Notes: generated by a model from the letters alone, not told the origin. DNA of 64,000 nucleotides from an uncultured Campylobacter sp. (GCA_900539255.1 UQBJ01000006.1:1-64000); one strand, 5' to 3'; positions 7,602-17,853 are shown, counted from the first letter of the stretch. Translations and numbers: made by a program.

Positions 7602-7684
7602 AATGCGAGTTTCTATCTAATCCTGCACTCGGAAGTGCTCCGAGCGAGCAAGAGCGTCCATCGGGGCGTTAGTATCCTCGCATT
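7602..7684. other. Second closed-stem structured element
   Basis: AATGCGAG 7602-7609 pairs perfectly with CTCGCATT 7677-7684. Inside are two strong hairpins with four-base loops: GCACT/AGTGC (7625-7638) and CGTCC/GGGCG (7655-7668). CTAA/TTAG gives a further inner pair. Length 83 nt, with the same closing-stem size as the tRNA-like RNA 40 bases upstream. No promoter of its own is evident; it could be part of a longer transcript. No coding potential is convincing in either strand. Confidence 0.4.
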
Positions 7685-7882
7685 CTATCCTTAAAACAAA
7701 TCATCTCATTGTCAAATTGAGCTGAATTTCTTAAAATTTTGCGTGAATTTTAGCGCATTTCAACATTTTTAAATTCTAGTTTAAAATTCTAGCGATTTTG
7801 TGCTTGTTTTTTGGCTTGCTTTGTTGTGTTGTTTTGGGTAAAATTAGCTTTGGAGTTGTCAGCGACAGAATCAGCGTGGGGC

Positions 7883-8065
7883 TTACAACCTTAAAGTGCG
7901 GTTTGAGCTGATGACTTCTATTTTACGCTTTCTTTGGCTTGCTTTTTTTGTGGCAGAATTTAAGCGTTGGTTTTGTAAGAGAACATCATCAGCTTTGAGC
8001 TGCTCTGACACCGACTTACTTGTAAAATCAACTTCGTAACAAGGTCTGTTGATTTCCAACGACAT
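7883..8065 (-). CDS. Hypothetical basic 60-residue protein
   Basis: ATG 8065 lies a few bases after TAAAAT on the minus strand. The product starts MSLEINRPCYEVDF and ends in a Lys/Arg-rich tail (ATKKASQRKRK). The tail is encoded by the dispersed short repeat. No domain recognised. An alternative is a repeat-rich RNA region, since AGCTGATGA 7906-7914 pairs with TCATCAGCT 7986-7994 and AAATCAAC 8025-8032 with GTTGATTT 8048-8055. Confidence 0.25.
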   Translation of the reverse strand: MSLEINRPCYEVDFTSKSVSEQLKADDVLLQNQRLNSATKKASQRKRKIEVISSNRTLRL

Positions 8066-8130
8066 TTTTATTTTAGCGTTACTGCGCACCAAGCAAAGAT
8101 AAGCCAGCTAAAAACCAAACCCCACAAAAC

Positions 8131-9960
8131 CTACCCAAGCCACTTTTCTATCACAGGCACAGCTGAAATAGCCGCCACCACAAAGGACACAAAGGCGATA
8201 GCCACAGCCGCCACGCTAAACCACCAGCTTTGAGAGTCTCTTTTGTTGTCCGTCAAAATTCTTGCCATTTGAGTAATCGCTTCTTTAAGTTCATCGTGTT
8301 TGTGTCCCACAAGGCAAACATTAAAAATTTGTAGCCACACTTCTGTCAAAACTCCATTACCGCTTTCGCCACTTTGCGTTATGGGTATGCTGCGGTATTC
8401 TTTCAAGTCAAATTCGCAAACTTCCGTGTGGCATTGTTGAATTTCTTTCGTGCTACCGCTCTTTGCCTTTTCGCTTAAATTTTCCATTTTTATGTTATAC
8501 GCCTTTGCCAGCACCACAGCAAAAACTATATCACGCACTCTATCGCTCATATCATAAAAAGCGGTGTTAAGTATGCGCATTTTTGATTGCTCGAAATTAA
8601 AGGCAAGTCCTTGCTTGGTATCATACATATTTGTTTCGTCAAATTCGCCAGATTTTTTAAGCATTTCCACGCTTTGTCCTTGATAAATGCGAAAAGGCAA
8701 TGTTTTGCTGATATACGGTGGCAACGCTTTATCCACCTTATCATTGTTTGAATTTATCACCTTGCTTATCGCAAACCAACTTCCAAGCACCTTACAAAAG
8801 GCAAAATCCCACGCCTTTTCATCGCCTTTGCTCCATTCATCGCTTTTGTCATCATAGCGCACTAAAAAGACTTCATAAATTCCCAAAAGACTTTCAGGCA
8901 ACCAGCTTTTTATAAAACTATCGTTTTTTGAAAAACCCTGCAACATACTTTCATCTATGTTTATCTTGTGTATGACAAAATTTAAAAATTCTGCTTTTTC
9001 TGCGCTTTTATTTTCTAAGCCACTAGCCTCTGTCATCTCGCTTATATCACAATCCTCAGGGATTTTCCACGAGCTGATAAAGTCTATGTTTAAGGCTGTG
9101 GATTTAAACATTTTTTTCATATTTTGCACTTTGCCAAGTTTATCGCCCCAAGCACTTAAATTTTGGTTAAAACTTTCAGCACCCCAAAACATAGCTTCCA
9201 TATTAGTAACACTCGAAGTGTTCCATTTATTCAAAGGTTGATTGAAATTAGTGCCATAAAACATCCACGACATATCCTTAACGCTTGAAGTATCCCATTT
9301 ATCAAGGGGTTGATTAAAACTTGTGGCTGCAAACATACTATTCATATCAGCAACCTTTGAAGTGTCCCAATCATTTAAAGAACAATTAAATTCAAAAGCG
9401 TTACAAAACAAATTACTCATATCAGTAACGCTTGAAGTGTTCCATTTATCCAAAGGTTGATTGAAATTTGTAGCACCCCAAAACATACCACTCATATCCG
9501 TAACCTTTGAAGTGTTCCAAGAATTTAGGGGTTGATTAAAATTGCTCGTCTCATAAAACATTTCTTTAAATGATATTGCCTTACTTGTATCCCATTTACT
9601 TATATCTTCGTTAAAATTATCAGCCATATAAAACATACGCTCAAAGGTAGTTACCTTACTTGTATCCCAACTACCTATCCCGCTAAAATCCTCTCACTTA
9701 AAATCCAACTTTACATTGTTATCTTTCGCCCAATCCACAACACCTTCCCAAAAGTTTTTAGCATCATCGTGTTCAATATAAGCAAACAAACCTTTCATAT
9801 CCGTTACTTCGCTAGTGTCAATGTCGCTGAGTTTGACATTTTCATCATACACCAGCTTTCGCAACTGCTCGTTGTTTGGCACAAACTGCCCTTTTGCGTT
9901 TCTTTTTATGCCCCAACCCAACGGAGTGATTATCTTGCCGCCTTGCTTTTCCTCTGCCAT
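8131..9960 (-). pseudogene. BspA-like DUF285 repeat protein, interrupted by one TGA
   Basis: The full frame is 610 codons from ATG 9960 (AAAGGC ahead of it) to 8131, broken only by an in-frame TGA at 9696-9694 after codon 88. Both sides continue the same protein. At least eight repeats of about 25 residues follow the DUF285/BspA consensus (FNQPLxxWNTSxVTDMxxMF). A C-terminal half of unknown fold follows, and a single hydrophobic segment near the end (AAVAIAFVSFVVAAISAVPV). There is no signal peptide. BspA-family repeats occur on surfaces and in secreted adhesins, but the function here is unknown. The downstream ATG at 9636 lies inside a repeat and is an unlikely start. Options are recent inactivation, readthrough or a sequencing error. 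Confidence 0.8.
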
Positions 9961-10158
9961 TTTTTGCCTTTTAAAGTCAAATTTGTGAAATATATTAACA
10001 AAAATTTCTTGCATTTTGCCCTTTAAATTTAGCTTTTTTGCTAAATTTAAGTGAAAATTCAAGGGTTTTTTGCTAAATTTACGCTAAAAATTCACTTTTG
10101 GACAGAAAATGAAGCGCAAAAACCACGCCCAACCTACCAAACCCGCAAGGCTTGTGCC

Positions 10159-11025
10159 TTGAAAAGTGGCTTTGTGAGCGTTATCGGGCGCACAAATGCT
10201 GGCAAAAGCTCACTCATCAACGCTTTGAGCGAGCGCAAACTCGCCCTTATCTCGCCCAAGCAAAACGCCACACGCCGCAAAATCCGCGCTATCATTATGT
10301 TTGAGGGCGCACAAATCATCTTTACAGATACCCCAGGGCTGCACCAAAGCGAAAGGAAATTCAACCAAATGCTTGTAAATTCAGCCTTGCAAAGTGCAAG
10401 CGAGTGCGATTTGGTGCTTTTTGTGGCAAGCGTTTTGGACGGCACAAGCGAGTATGAACGCTTTTTGCAAAATGCGCCCAAAGCACCGCACATAGTGCTT
10501 TTAAACAAGGTTGATTTAGTCAAAAACGAGCAAGTGTTGCAAAAACTTGCCGAGTATGCGAAATTTAGCGCGAATTTTACAGCTCTTGTGCCGTTTTCGT
10601 GCAAGCAAAAGTCCTACAAAAAGCCCTTGCTTGATGAAATCACAAAGCACTTACCCGAAAATCCTTATTTTTTCGAGCCTGAATTTCTTAGCGACACGAG
10701 CGAAAGGGAGTTTTTTAGGGATTTTATCTTAGAGGCTTTGTTTGAAAATTTCAGCGATGAGTTGCCTTATGCCTGCGAAGTGCTTGTCGAAAGTGTGAGC
10801 GAAACGCCCACTACAACGCACATAAATGCTACTATCATCACGGACAACGCCCATCACAAAGCCATACTCATCGGTAAAAACGGCAAAAGTCTCGCAAGAG
10901 TCGGCTTTGAAGCAAGAAAAAAAATAGAGAATTTCACAGGCAAAAAAATCGTCCTTAAAACCTTTATCCAAGTGAAAAAAGGCTGGCAAAATGACGATGA
11001 TTTTCTTAAAAAAGTGGTGTTTTGA
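10159..11025 (+). CDS. era: GTPase Era, ribosome maturation factor
   Basis: Era binds the 3' end of 16S rRNA during 30S assembly. G1 is GRTNAGKS, the G2 region holds NATRRK, G3 is DTPG, and G4 is NKVD. The C-terminal KH domain carries ILIGKNGKSL. I place the start at TTG 10159 (TTGAAAAGTGGC, residues MKSGFVS), preceded by AAGG with an eight-base spacer, because Campylobacter Era begins MKSGFVS. An upstream ATG at 10051 would add 36 residues of non-conserved sequence. Its stop overlaps the next gene's start as TGATG. The neighbouring two genes follow era in C. jejuni as well. Confidence 0.93.
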   Translation: MKSGFVSVIGRTNAGKSSLINALSERKLALISPKQNATRRKIRAIIMFEGAQIIFTDTPGLHQSERKFNQMLVNSALQSASECDLVLFVASVLDGTSEYERFLQNAPKAPHIVLLNKVDLVKNEQVLQKLAEYAKFSANFTALVPFSCKQKSYKKPLLDEITKHLPENPYFFEPEFLSDTSEREFFRDFILEALFENFSDELPYACEVLVESVSETPTTTHINATIITDNAHHKAILIGKNGKSLARVGFEARKKIENFTGKKIVLKTFIQVKKGWQNDDDFLKKVVF

Positions 11026-12260
11026 TGAATTTTAAGGACATTTTTGCTAAAACTTTCACAGCTAAATTTCGCACACCTTGTGCGAAAAATTCAAGCCCAA
11101 AAAAGGGGCGGATTTTTGGCACAAAAAGCCTAAATTTAAGCACCTTGCAAGTAGTGAAATTTGACAAGATTTTTTATGTGTGGCTTGAAAATCTTGCTTT
11201 TAAGGACGAAAATTTAGAAGAAGTGCTATTTGAACGAGCTTGCGATGAGCTTGGCATAAAAGAACGCTTTGATTATGGTATGTCTTATGTTTTAGATGAT
11301 GACAAAGCCCTTGTTTTCTTAACTTTGGACGAAAATTTGGATTTTAAAGGCGATTTTGCCATCGCTGAACCTTTGCTTTGGCGTGGCTTACACAGGGCGC
11401 AAAATTTAGCAAAAGCCCAAATTCCGCCCTTTTACGCCGTGCTTGTCCTGCAAAAAAGCTATGGATATGTCGCATTTTTCGGCGATGAAAGGCTTTTAGG
11501 GCTTAAAAATCTGCCCTTGTTTAGCTTTGATTATCTTTCGCGCAAGGACGAAACGGCGCGGCAGGACTTTTTGAACGAGCGTGTCATAGAGCCTTTACGC
11601 GCCCTTTGCCACGCTCATCGCGCTCAAATGCTTGTGCTTGTGGGCGATGAGCTGGCTTTGGGCGAGTTTGTGTCCGCAAAACTTGAACTTTCAAGCCTTT
11701 GTTTGGATAAATTCGCCGCAAAGGCGCATTTTAAACTAAATGAATGGGCTGAGTTTTTGCAGATAAAGGCGCAGAATAAGGCGAGCAATTTTTTGCGCCA
11801 CAAGCTAAAAGAAAGCTCCCCAAACAAGCTTATAGCGGGATTTATGGCGTGTTTTGTGCTTGGCTTTTGCTTTGTCGGGGCTGAATTTTTACTCAAAAGG
11901 CAGGCTTTGAAAAACTCTTTTGAGCTTGACACGCAACTGCCTAAAATAAGCGATTTGCAAAAGGAAAGCAAGGCTTACGCCCAGCAAATAAGGCAAAACA
12001 AAGAAATCCTAGCTTATATGTCCCAAGAACTCACGCCTACACCCTTGCTTGACACGATGAAAGCCCTTTTTGCCTTGCTTTATGAGAGTCAAATCACACT
12101 GCAAAGCCTTGAATTCAGCGCAAACGAGATAAAAATCCTTATCCCGCACAGCCAAACGAGCGAAAATTTCATCAAAAATCTTTACGCTAACGCCCTTTTC
12201 ACGCTCAAAAACAAGGAACTTGCGGGCGATTTTTACGAGCTGGTTTTGGAGCGCAAATGA
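11025..12260 (+). CDS. Single-span membrane protein, GspL/PilMN-like layout
   Basis: About 411 aa. A soluble N-terminal part of about 265 residues is followed by one hydrophobic segment (LIAGFMACFVLGFCFVGAEFLL), a short coiled coil and a C-terminal alpha/beta piece. This is the layout of GspL or fused PilM-PilN in type II secretion and type IV pilus machines. By order it matches Cj0660c, annotated only as a transmembrane protein. It overlaps era (TGATG) and the next gene (ATGA), so the three are co-transcribed. Assignment to a secretion machine is inference from topology; no sequence motif proves it. Confidence 0.7.
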   Translation: MNFKDIFAKTFTAKFRTPCAKNSSPKKGRIFGTKSLNLSTLQVVKFDKIFYVWLENLAFKDENLEEVLFERACDELGIKERFDYGMSYVLDDDKALVFLTLDENLDFKGDFAIAEPLLWRGLHRAQNLAKAQIPPFYAVLVLQKSYGYVAFFGDERLLGLKNLPLFSFDYLSRKDETARQDFLNERVIEPLRALCHAHRAQMLVLVGDELALGEFVSAKLELSSLCLDKFAAKAHFKLNEWAEFLQIKAQNKASNFLRHKLKESSPNKLIAGFMACFVLGFCFVGAEFLLKRQALKNSFELDTQLPKISDLQKESKAYAQQIRQNKEILAYMSQELTPTPLLDTMKALFALLYESQITLQSLEFSANEIKILIPHSQTSENFIKNLYANALFTLKNKELAGDFYELVLERK

Positions 12261-12799
12261 AAGAAAAATTGCTTTTTTATTTAAGTGGCTTAAACCGCAG
12301 AGAAAAGGTGCTGCTGGCTGTTGCCACGCTACTTTTGGGCGGCTTTTTGGGTATGAAAATGAGCCAAAGCGTGCTAGAAGCGTTTTTTGACTATGATTTG
12401 ACCGCTTTGAGCGAGCAAAAAAGGCAAGCCCAAGAGAGCAAAGCCTTGTATGTAGGCATTCAAGCGCAAAAAAAGGAACTTGACAGCCTAAACAAGCTTA
12501 TCTTGCACTTTAAAGCTGACGAAAAGGCTTATTTAGACGAGCTTTACGCCCTTGCAAACGCTACAAATGTCAATTTCACCAGCATTAAAAACACCACTAC
12601 AAAGGACACAGCCTTTGCCAAACACAGCATTTTCATCGACTTTGAAAGCGACTTTGCCAGCTGCCTTGCCTTTTTGCAGGCTGTGGAGCATTCAAAACTT
12701 TTCTTTGAATTCAGCGAGCTGAAAATCGCCCGAAACGACAGCACCAAGACCCTGCGAACCTTTTTGCACTTGCGTTTCATATCAGTGCTACCACGCTGA
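12257..12799 (+). CDS. Single-span membrane protein, GspM/PilO-like layout
   Basis: 180 aa with a short cytosolic start, one hydrophobic segment (VLLAVATLLLGGFLGM, residues about 19-34), a coiled coil (about 50-90) and a small C-terminal alpha/beta domain. This matches GspM/PilO topology. It overlaps its GspL-like partner by four bases. In order it corresponds to Cj0659c. The pair may be the inner-membrane platform partners of a secretion or competence machine encoded elsewhere, but that is inferred from shape only. Confidence 0.65.
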   Translation: MKEKLLFYLSGLNRREKVLLAVATLLLGGFLGMKMSQSVLEAFFDYDLTALSEQKRQAQESKALYVGIQAQKKELDSLNKLILHFKADEKAYLDELYALANATNVNFTSIKNTTTKDTAFAKHSIFIDFESDFASCLAFLQAVEHSKLFFEFSELKIARNDSTKTLRTFLHLRFISVLPR

Positions 12800-12914
12800 A
12801 AATCCCTTTTTACAATAAACAAAATTCAAATTTATCCATTACCGCCTTGCAAATTCACTCACCACACAAAACTCACTAACGCTCTTTTGCGCTTGCAAGA
12901 ACGAAGTGAATTTC

Positions 12915-14159
12915 TCACTCGTTTCGCAAGGTGTCAAGGACATTAACTTGTGTAGCCTTGCGGGCGGGGTAATACGAGCTTATCATCACTATAAACGCCG
13001 CTCCCACGATAGCTAGGATAAAGTCAAGTCCGTCTAAGTCCAGCAGTAGCTTGCTTGTGCCATACACATCAGCGGGCAAGGTGATAATATCGAAATTTTC
13101 AAGCAGCCATAGCACAAAAAACGACAAAGCCACGCCGCACAGCATTCCAAAGCCACCCACAAGCGTGCCAAGTGCGAAAAAGGCTTTTTTCACTTCGCCC
13201 TTGCTTGCTCCAAGTGCGAGTAAAAGGGCTATTTCAGCGCGGCGGTTCATCACTATCATCAGCAAAGAGCTTACTATGTTTAGGCTTGCGGCTAAAATGA
13301 TGAGCAAAAGCACGATGAAAAGGGCGCGTTTTTCAAGCTCTAAGGCTGAAAACAAATTCGCATTTTGCTCCCACCAGCCTACTACGCGGTATTTTTCGCC
13401 GAGTTTTTGCTGCATTTGCGCTTGTAAGCCTTGCAAAGCGTGTATGTCGCCAGCGCTAATGCCCTTTGCAGCGATATGCACGCCGTTGTAAGTCGCTCCA
13501 CGCCCTAAAACAAGGCGCACGGAGTCAATGTCCGCATACATATACGCCCTATCATAGAGCGCAAGCCCCGATGAAAAGCTGTGGCGGACATCAAAACGCT
13601 TGGTTTGTGGTGTGAGCGCAAGTCCGCTTGGGCTTAGGTTAGAAAAGATAATGGGCAGTTTGTCGCCTTTTTGCAAGCTAAATTCATCAACAAGTCCGCG
13701 CCCTACGAGTATATCAAAGCCTTGCAAATCTTTGTCTTTCAGGGATTCGCGCACGACTTTGTTGATTTGCTTTTCGTCCTTTGAATGCACGCCAAAGAGT
13801 ATGCCGCCCTCGAATTTACTGCCTCCGCGCGCAATCACCTGCGTGCTGATATATGGACTAATGATGAGTTGCGGGAAAGTTGCTCGTAAATTCTCCACAA
13901 AGGCTTCATCTAGGGCGATTTTTTGAGCTGAAAACACGGACAAAGGGTAGTTCATCACGGCAAATCGCTCGCGCAAGCCCTTGTCAAAGCCGTTCATTAT
14001 CGCCATCGCTACCAAAAGCACGCAAAGCCCTACGCACACGCCGATGAAAGCAAGCACCATAGAGAGCATTATAAAGGGCTGTTCCTTGTCAAAACGCAGG
14101 TATTTAAAGAGCAAATAATCCGTTACGGACTGATTTTTGTTTGATTTGATTTTTTTCAT
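12915..14159 (-). CDS. LolC/LolE-type ABC permease
   Basis: FtsX/MacB-fold permease of the LolCDE lipoprotein-release group, inner membrane. One membrane span lies near residues 30-55 (MLSMVLAFIGVCVGLCVLLVA), then a large periplasmic domain, then three spans in the last third. The C-terminal YYPARKATQVNVLDTLRNE is typical. 414 aa. In C. jejuni the matching gene (Cj0941c) also lies beside secA and lolA, so a role in handing lipoproteins to LolA is likely. No ATPase partner is adjacent. Confidence 0.83.
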   Translation of the reverse strand: MKKIKSNKNQSVTDYLLFKYLRFDKEQPFIMLSMVLAFIGVCVGLCVLLVAMAIMNGFDKGLRERFAVMNYPLSVFSAQKIALDEAFVENLRATFPQLIISPYISTQVIARGGSKFEGGILFGVHSKDEKQINKVVRESLKDKDLQGFDILVGRGLVDEFSLQKGDKLPIIFSNLSPSGLALTPQTKRFDVRHSFSSGLALYDRAYMYADIDSVRLVLGRGATYNGVHIAAKGISAGDIHALQGLQAQMQQKLGEKYRVVGWWEQNANLFSALELEKRALFIVLLLIILAASLNIVSSLLMIVMNRRAEIALLLALGASKGEVKKAFFALGTLVGGFGMLCGVALSFFVLWLLENFDIITLPADVYGTSKLLLDLDGLDFILAIVGAAFIVMISSYYPARKATQVNVLDTLRNE

Positions 14160-14277
14160 TTGCGCGCCTTGTGTGCTGAAATTTGGCTAAATTCAGCAGA
14201 ACTTTCGCAAAAATTTACACAAAAAAGGGCAAATTTTGCTTTAAAATTCATAGCACAAGAACTTACATTGTTTAAAT

Positions 14278-16938
14278 TCACGCTAAAACCCCTTGTCTTG
14301 GTCCGCTTTTGCCGTGGCATTCTTTGTATTTCTTACCGCTTCCGCAAGGGCAAGGGCTGTTTCGTGGCACTTTTTTTACGCTGTTTGTAAAGGCGGCATT
14401 TCCATTTTTGCCAGCGTTTGCGCCGTTTTTAAAGCGTTGTGCTTGTCCTAGATTGTCCTCATTTGCGCCCGTTTCAACCGCACTTTGTAAGAGTTTTTCA
14501 TTTTTTTCTTGGGCGTTTTGCTCGATGGCTTGGGTGTTTGAGCTAGTGAAAACGACATTGAAAAGCACCTTGACGCTGTCAAATTTTATGCGCTCAACCA
14601 GCTCTAAAAAGAGATTATAACTTTCTTTTTTATACTCCACAAGCGGGTCTTTTTGATTGTATCCGCGCAGTCCTATGCCTGTTTTAAGGTTATCCATAGT
14701 GTATAAATGCTCTCTCCACGCCCCGTCAAGCACTTGCAAATACAAAATGCGCTCCACTTTTTTCTTGTCGTTTTCGCTCAAAAAGCTCATTTTGTTAGCA
14801 TAAAATTTCTCCAAAGCATCAATTAAATTTTGCTCCATTTCAAGGCTGTTATAGCTTTCAAATTCATCGTATTTTAGCTCTACACCGCATTCTTGGGCGA
14901 TTTTGATTTTTAAATTCTCAAAATCCCCCTCATCTTGCTCGGGGCGCGTGTAGTATTCACGCATCGCGTAAGCTGCGTATTCGCCGATATTTTGACTCAC
15001 TTTGCCGTCTATGTTAAAATGCTCGTTTAAAAGCTCGTTGCGGTATTTGTAGATAGTTTTTCTCTGTTCGTTTGCGACATCGTCATATTCTAGCAAGTGT
15101 TTGCGGCTTTCAAAGTGCATACTTTCAACCTTTTTTTGCGCATTTTCCACCGCACGTGTTACAATGCCGCTTTCAATATGCTCGCCTTCTTCTATGCCAA
15201 GCCGTTCCATTATGGCTTTGATTCTGTCCCCGCCAAAAATGCGCAAAAGATTATCTTCAAGGCTCAAATAAAAGCGCGAAAGCCCCGGGTCGCCTTGTCT
15301 GCCCGAACGCCCGCGAAGTTGGTTATCTATACGCCTACTTTCGTGCCTTTCAGTGCCGATGATATAAAGCCCGCCGAGTGCGCGCACCTCATCATCTATC
15401 TTTATATCAACCCCGCGCCCTGCCATATTTGTGGCAATGGTTACAGCGCCTTTCTTGCCCGCATCGGCGATGATTAGGGCTTCTTGCTCGTGGTGTTTAG
15501 CGTTTAGGACATTGTGCGCTATGCGTTCTTTTTTAAGCATTTCGTGCAAAACCTCACTTCGCTCAATGCTCGCAGTGCCTACCAAAACGGGCTGTCCGTT
15601 TGAATTTGCCCTTTTTATCTCATCGATGACGGCTTTGAATTTCTCTTTTTGGGTTTTGTAAATCAAATCGTGCTTGTCGATGCGGTGAATAGGGATATTT
15701 GTGGGTATTGAGATGACATCAAGCTTGTAAATTTGGCTAAATTCAGTGGCTTCTGTTTGCGCTGTGCCTGTCATACCAGCGAGTTTGTCATACATTCTAA
15801 AATAATTTTGAAAGGTAATGTCCGCCAGAGTTTGGCTTTCTTCTTGGATTTTGACATTTTCTTTTGCCTCTAATGCTTGATGAAGTCCATCGCTAAACCG
15901 CCGTCCCTCACTCAAACGCCCCGTAAATTCATCAACGATAATCACTTCTTTGTTTCGCACCACATAATGCACATCTTTTTCAAAGAGATTGTGCGCTTTT
16001 AGGGCTTGGTCGAGTTGATGGGATAAAATAGCGTTATCAAGGCTGTAAAGATTATCCACGCCAAAGAGTTTTTCAGCCTTTGAAATGCCTGCTTCTGTGA
16101 TTAAAATCGTGCGGTTTTTTTCATCGACTATGAAGTCTCCGCTTGGCTTAGCGTCTTTGTTTGCTAAATTTTGTGGCGGCATTTCGCCTTTTTGCATTTT
16201 TTTAGCGACTTCATTTGCCTTTATGTAGCCGTCCAAAGTGCGATTTGTAGGACCGCTGATGATGAGCGGGGTTCGTGCCTCATCGATTAAAATGCTATCA
16301 ACCTCATCAACGATGACGAAATTATGCCCCCTTTGCACCTTTTCATCGCTGCTGAATTTCATATTATCGCGCAAGAAATCAAAGCCAAATTCGTTGTTTG
16401 TGCCGTAAGTTATGTCGCACTCATAGGCTGCTTTATGCTCATTGTCCGAATTTGCGCTTGAAAGCACCACGCCCACAGAAAAGCCCAAAAATTTGTAAAT
16501 TTCGCCCATTTGCTCGGCATCGCGCTTGGCTAGATAATCATTCACCGTTACGATATGAACGCCCTTGCCGCTCATCGCGTTAAGCACCACAGGCAAGGTT
16601 GCCACAAGCGTTTTACCCTCGCCCGTTTTCATCTCGGCTATTTTGCCCTCATTAAGCACCATACCGCCGATGAGCTGGACATCAAAGTGGCGCATATTCA
16701 GCACGCGTTTGCTCGTTTCGCGCACTATGGCAAAAACCTCGCTCAAAATGCCGTCCATATCAAGCTCGCCGCTTACAACGCCCTCTTTTAAAAGCGCAAA
16801 TTCAGCCTTTAACTCGTCATCGCTCATCGCTTGATACTTGTTTTCTAGGGCGTTTATGCGCTCCACTCGCTTGAAATACTTTTTAACTTCTCTGTCGTTT
16901 TTCGTCCCAAAGATTGATTTGATAAGGTTTAGAAACAT
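14278..16938 (-). CDS. secA: Preprotein translocase ATPase SecA
   Basis: Motor of Sec-dependent export. Walker A is MKTGEGKT near residue 105, Walker B is [16 protein letters not shown] near 210, and helicase motifs include [10 protein letters not shown] and [11 protein letters not shown]. The C-terminal zinc motif [14 protein letters not shown] that binds SecB/lipids is intact. 886 aa, normal length. It is divergent from lolA and just upstream of the LolC-like permease gene on the same strand. Very secure. Confidence 0.98.
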   Translation of the reverse strand: MFLNLIKSIFGTKNDREVKKYFKRVERINALENKYQAMSDDELKAEFALLKEGVVSGELDMDGILSEVFAIVRETSKRVLNMRHFDVQLIGGMVLNEGKIAEMKTGEGKTLVATLPVVLNAMSGKGVHIVTVNDYLAKRDAEQMGEIYKFLGFSVGVVLSSANSDNEHKAAYECDITYGTNNEFGFDFLRDNMKFSSDEKVQRGHNFVIVDEVDSILIDEARTPLIISGPTNRTLDGYIKANEVAKKMQKGEMPPQNLANKDAKPSGDFIVDEKNRTILITEAGISKAEKLFGVDNLYSLDNAILSHQLDQALKAHNLFEKDVHYVVRNKEVIIVDEFTGRLSEGRRFSDGLHQALEAKENVKIQEESQTLADITFQNYFRMYDKLAGMTGTAQTEATEFSQIYKLDVISIPTNIPIHRIDKHDLIYKTQKEKFKAVIDEIKRANSNGQPVLVGTASIERSEVLHEMLKKERIAHNVLNAKHHEQEALIIADAGKKGAVTIATNMAGRGVDIKIDDEVRALGGLYIIGTERHESRRIDNQLRGRSGRQGDPGLSRFYLSLEDNLLRIFGGDRIKAIMERLGIEEGEHIESGIVTRAVENAQKKVESMHFESRKHLLEYDDVANEQRKTIYKYRNELLNEHFNIDGKVSQNIGEYAAYAMREYYTRPEQDEGDFENLKIKIAQECGVELKYDEFESYNSLEMEQNLIDALEKFYANKMSFLSENDKKKVERILYLQVLDGAWREHLYTMDNLKTGIGLRGYNQKDPLVEYKKESYNLFLELVERIKFDSVKVLFNVVFTSSNTQAIEQNAQEKNEKLLQSAVETGANEDNLGQAQRFKNGANAGKNGNAAFTNSVKKVPRNSPCPCGSGKKYKECHGKSGPRQGVLA

Positions 16939-17035
16939 TTTGCGCCTTTAAACTTAAATTTAAATTCAAATTATAACCTTAATTTAATAAATTTTGGCTA
17001 CAATAACGCAGAAATTTTTAATTTTTGGAGCAAAT

Positions 17036-17542
17036 ATGAGATTTTTAGTGCTTTTGCTGCTTTTTTGTGGGCAGATTTTCGCGTTTAATGCCGAGTATAA
17101 GAGCTTTTCAAGCGACTTTACCCAAAAGATTCGCTCGATAAATTCGACTATCAACTACACGGGCAACTTTGTCATCACCCAAAAAGAAGCCTTTTGGAAC
17201 TACAAATCCCCAGCGAAAAAGCAAATTTTCATCAACAACACCCAAGTTGTCGTGCTTGAACCTGATTTAGCCCAAGCCACATACAGCAAGCTCAGCGACA
17301 CGCCGAATTTAACGCAAATTTTTAAGCAAGCAAAAAAAATCGCCACAGACAAATACGAAACAAAATACCAAAAAATCACCTACACCATCACCATCGTGGG
17401 CAACGAAGTCAAAAGCATAGCCTACAAAGACGAGCTTGACAACGATGTCATCATCACCTTGCAAAACCAAAGGCGCAATGTGCCGATAAACAAAGCCATT
17501 TTCACGCCCAAAATCCCGCCAAACTTCGACATAGTGCGCTGA
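17036..17542 (+). CDS. lolA: Outer-membrane lipoprotein carrier LolA
   Basis: Periplasmic chaperone that carries lipoproteins to the outer membrane. I chose ATG 17036 because GGAG sits eight bases upstream and it gives a clean signal peptide (MRFLVLLLLFCGQIFA). An upstream in-frame ATG at 16994 lacks both. The mature part shows the LolA half-barrel pattern, including FVITQKEAFWNYKSP and KKQIFINNTQVVVLEPD. 168 aa. It is transcribed away from secA, and the LolC-like permease is on the other side of secA. Confidence 0.88.
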   Translation: MRFLVLLLLFCGQIFAFNAEYKSFSSDFTQKIRSINSTINYTGNFVITQKEAFWNYKSPAKKQIFINNTQVVVLEPDLAQATYSKLSDTPNLTQIFKQAKKIATDKYETKYQKITYTITIVGNEVKSIAYKDELDNDVIITLQNQRRNVPINKAIFTPKIPPNFDIVR

Positions 17543-17853
17543 ATTTAGCTTTTTACTCGTGCTTTGTGCGGTGTTTGCGTTGAATTTTTAATGCAGAATT
17601 TAAGCGTGGTGCTGAATTTTCAAGTAAAATTTAGGCGCAACAGCTTAATTTTGCCTTGAAAATTCAAAGCAAAATTCAAAACAACATTTGAATTTAAAGA
17701 AATTTTAAGCATAGCGAAAAAATTGCTAAATTTTAGGCAAAATTCAAGCCTTTTTGCTTAAATTTCGCCCAAAAATTTATCATCATTTTAAGCGTTTTTG
17801 CCTTGAAAATTTTTAGGGCTTTATCGCATTACACGCTACAAAAGCCCAAATTT
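17543..17853. other. Intergenic 311 bases between converging lolA and pit
   Basis: AT-rich DNA with many AATTTAAG/AATTCAA words. No ORF, clear terminator or RNA recognised. Confidence 0.6.

Noticed and set aside
7442..7672. 76-codon plus-strand frame
   Set aside because: It runs through the tRNA-like RNA and the second structured element and has no credible start signal after the promoter.
9694..9696. Selenocysteine reading of the in-frame TGA
   Set aside because: No SECIS-like hairpin was recognised downstream and BspA repeats have no redox role.
13051..13926. Plus-strand frames opposite the LolC-like permease
   Set aside because: Antisense shadows, Ser/Pro/Ala-rich with no start signals.
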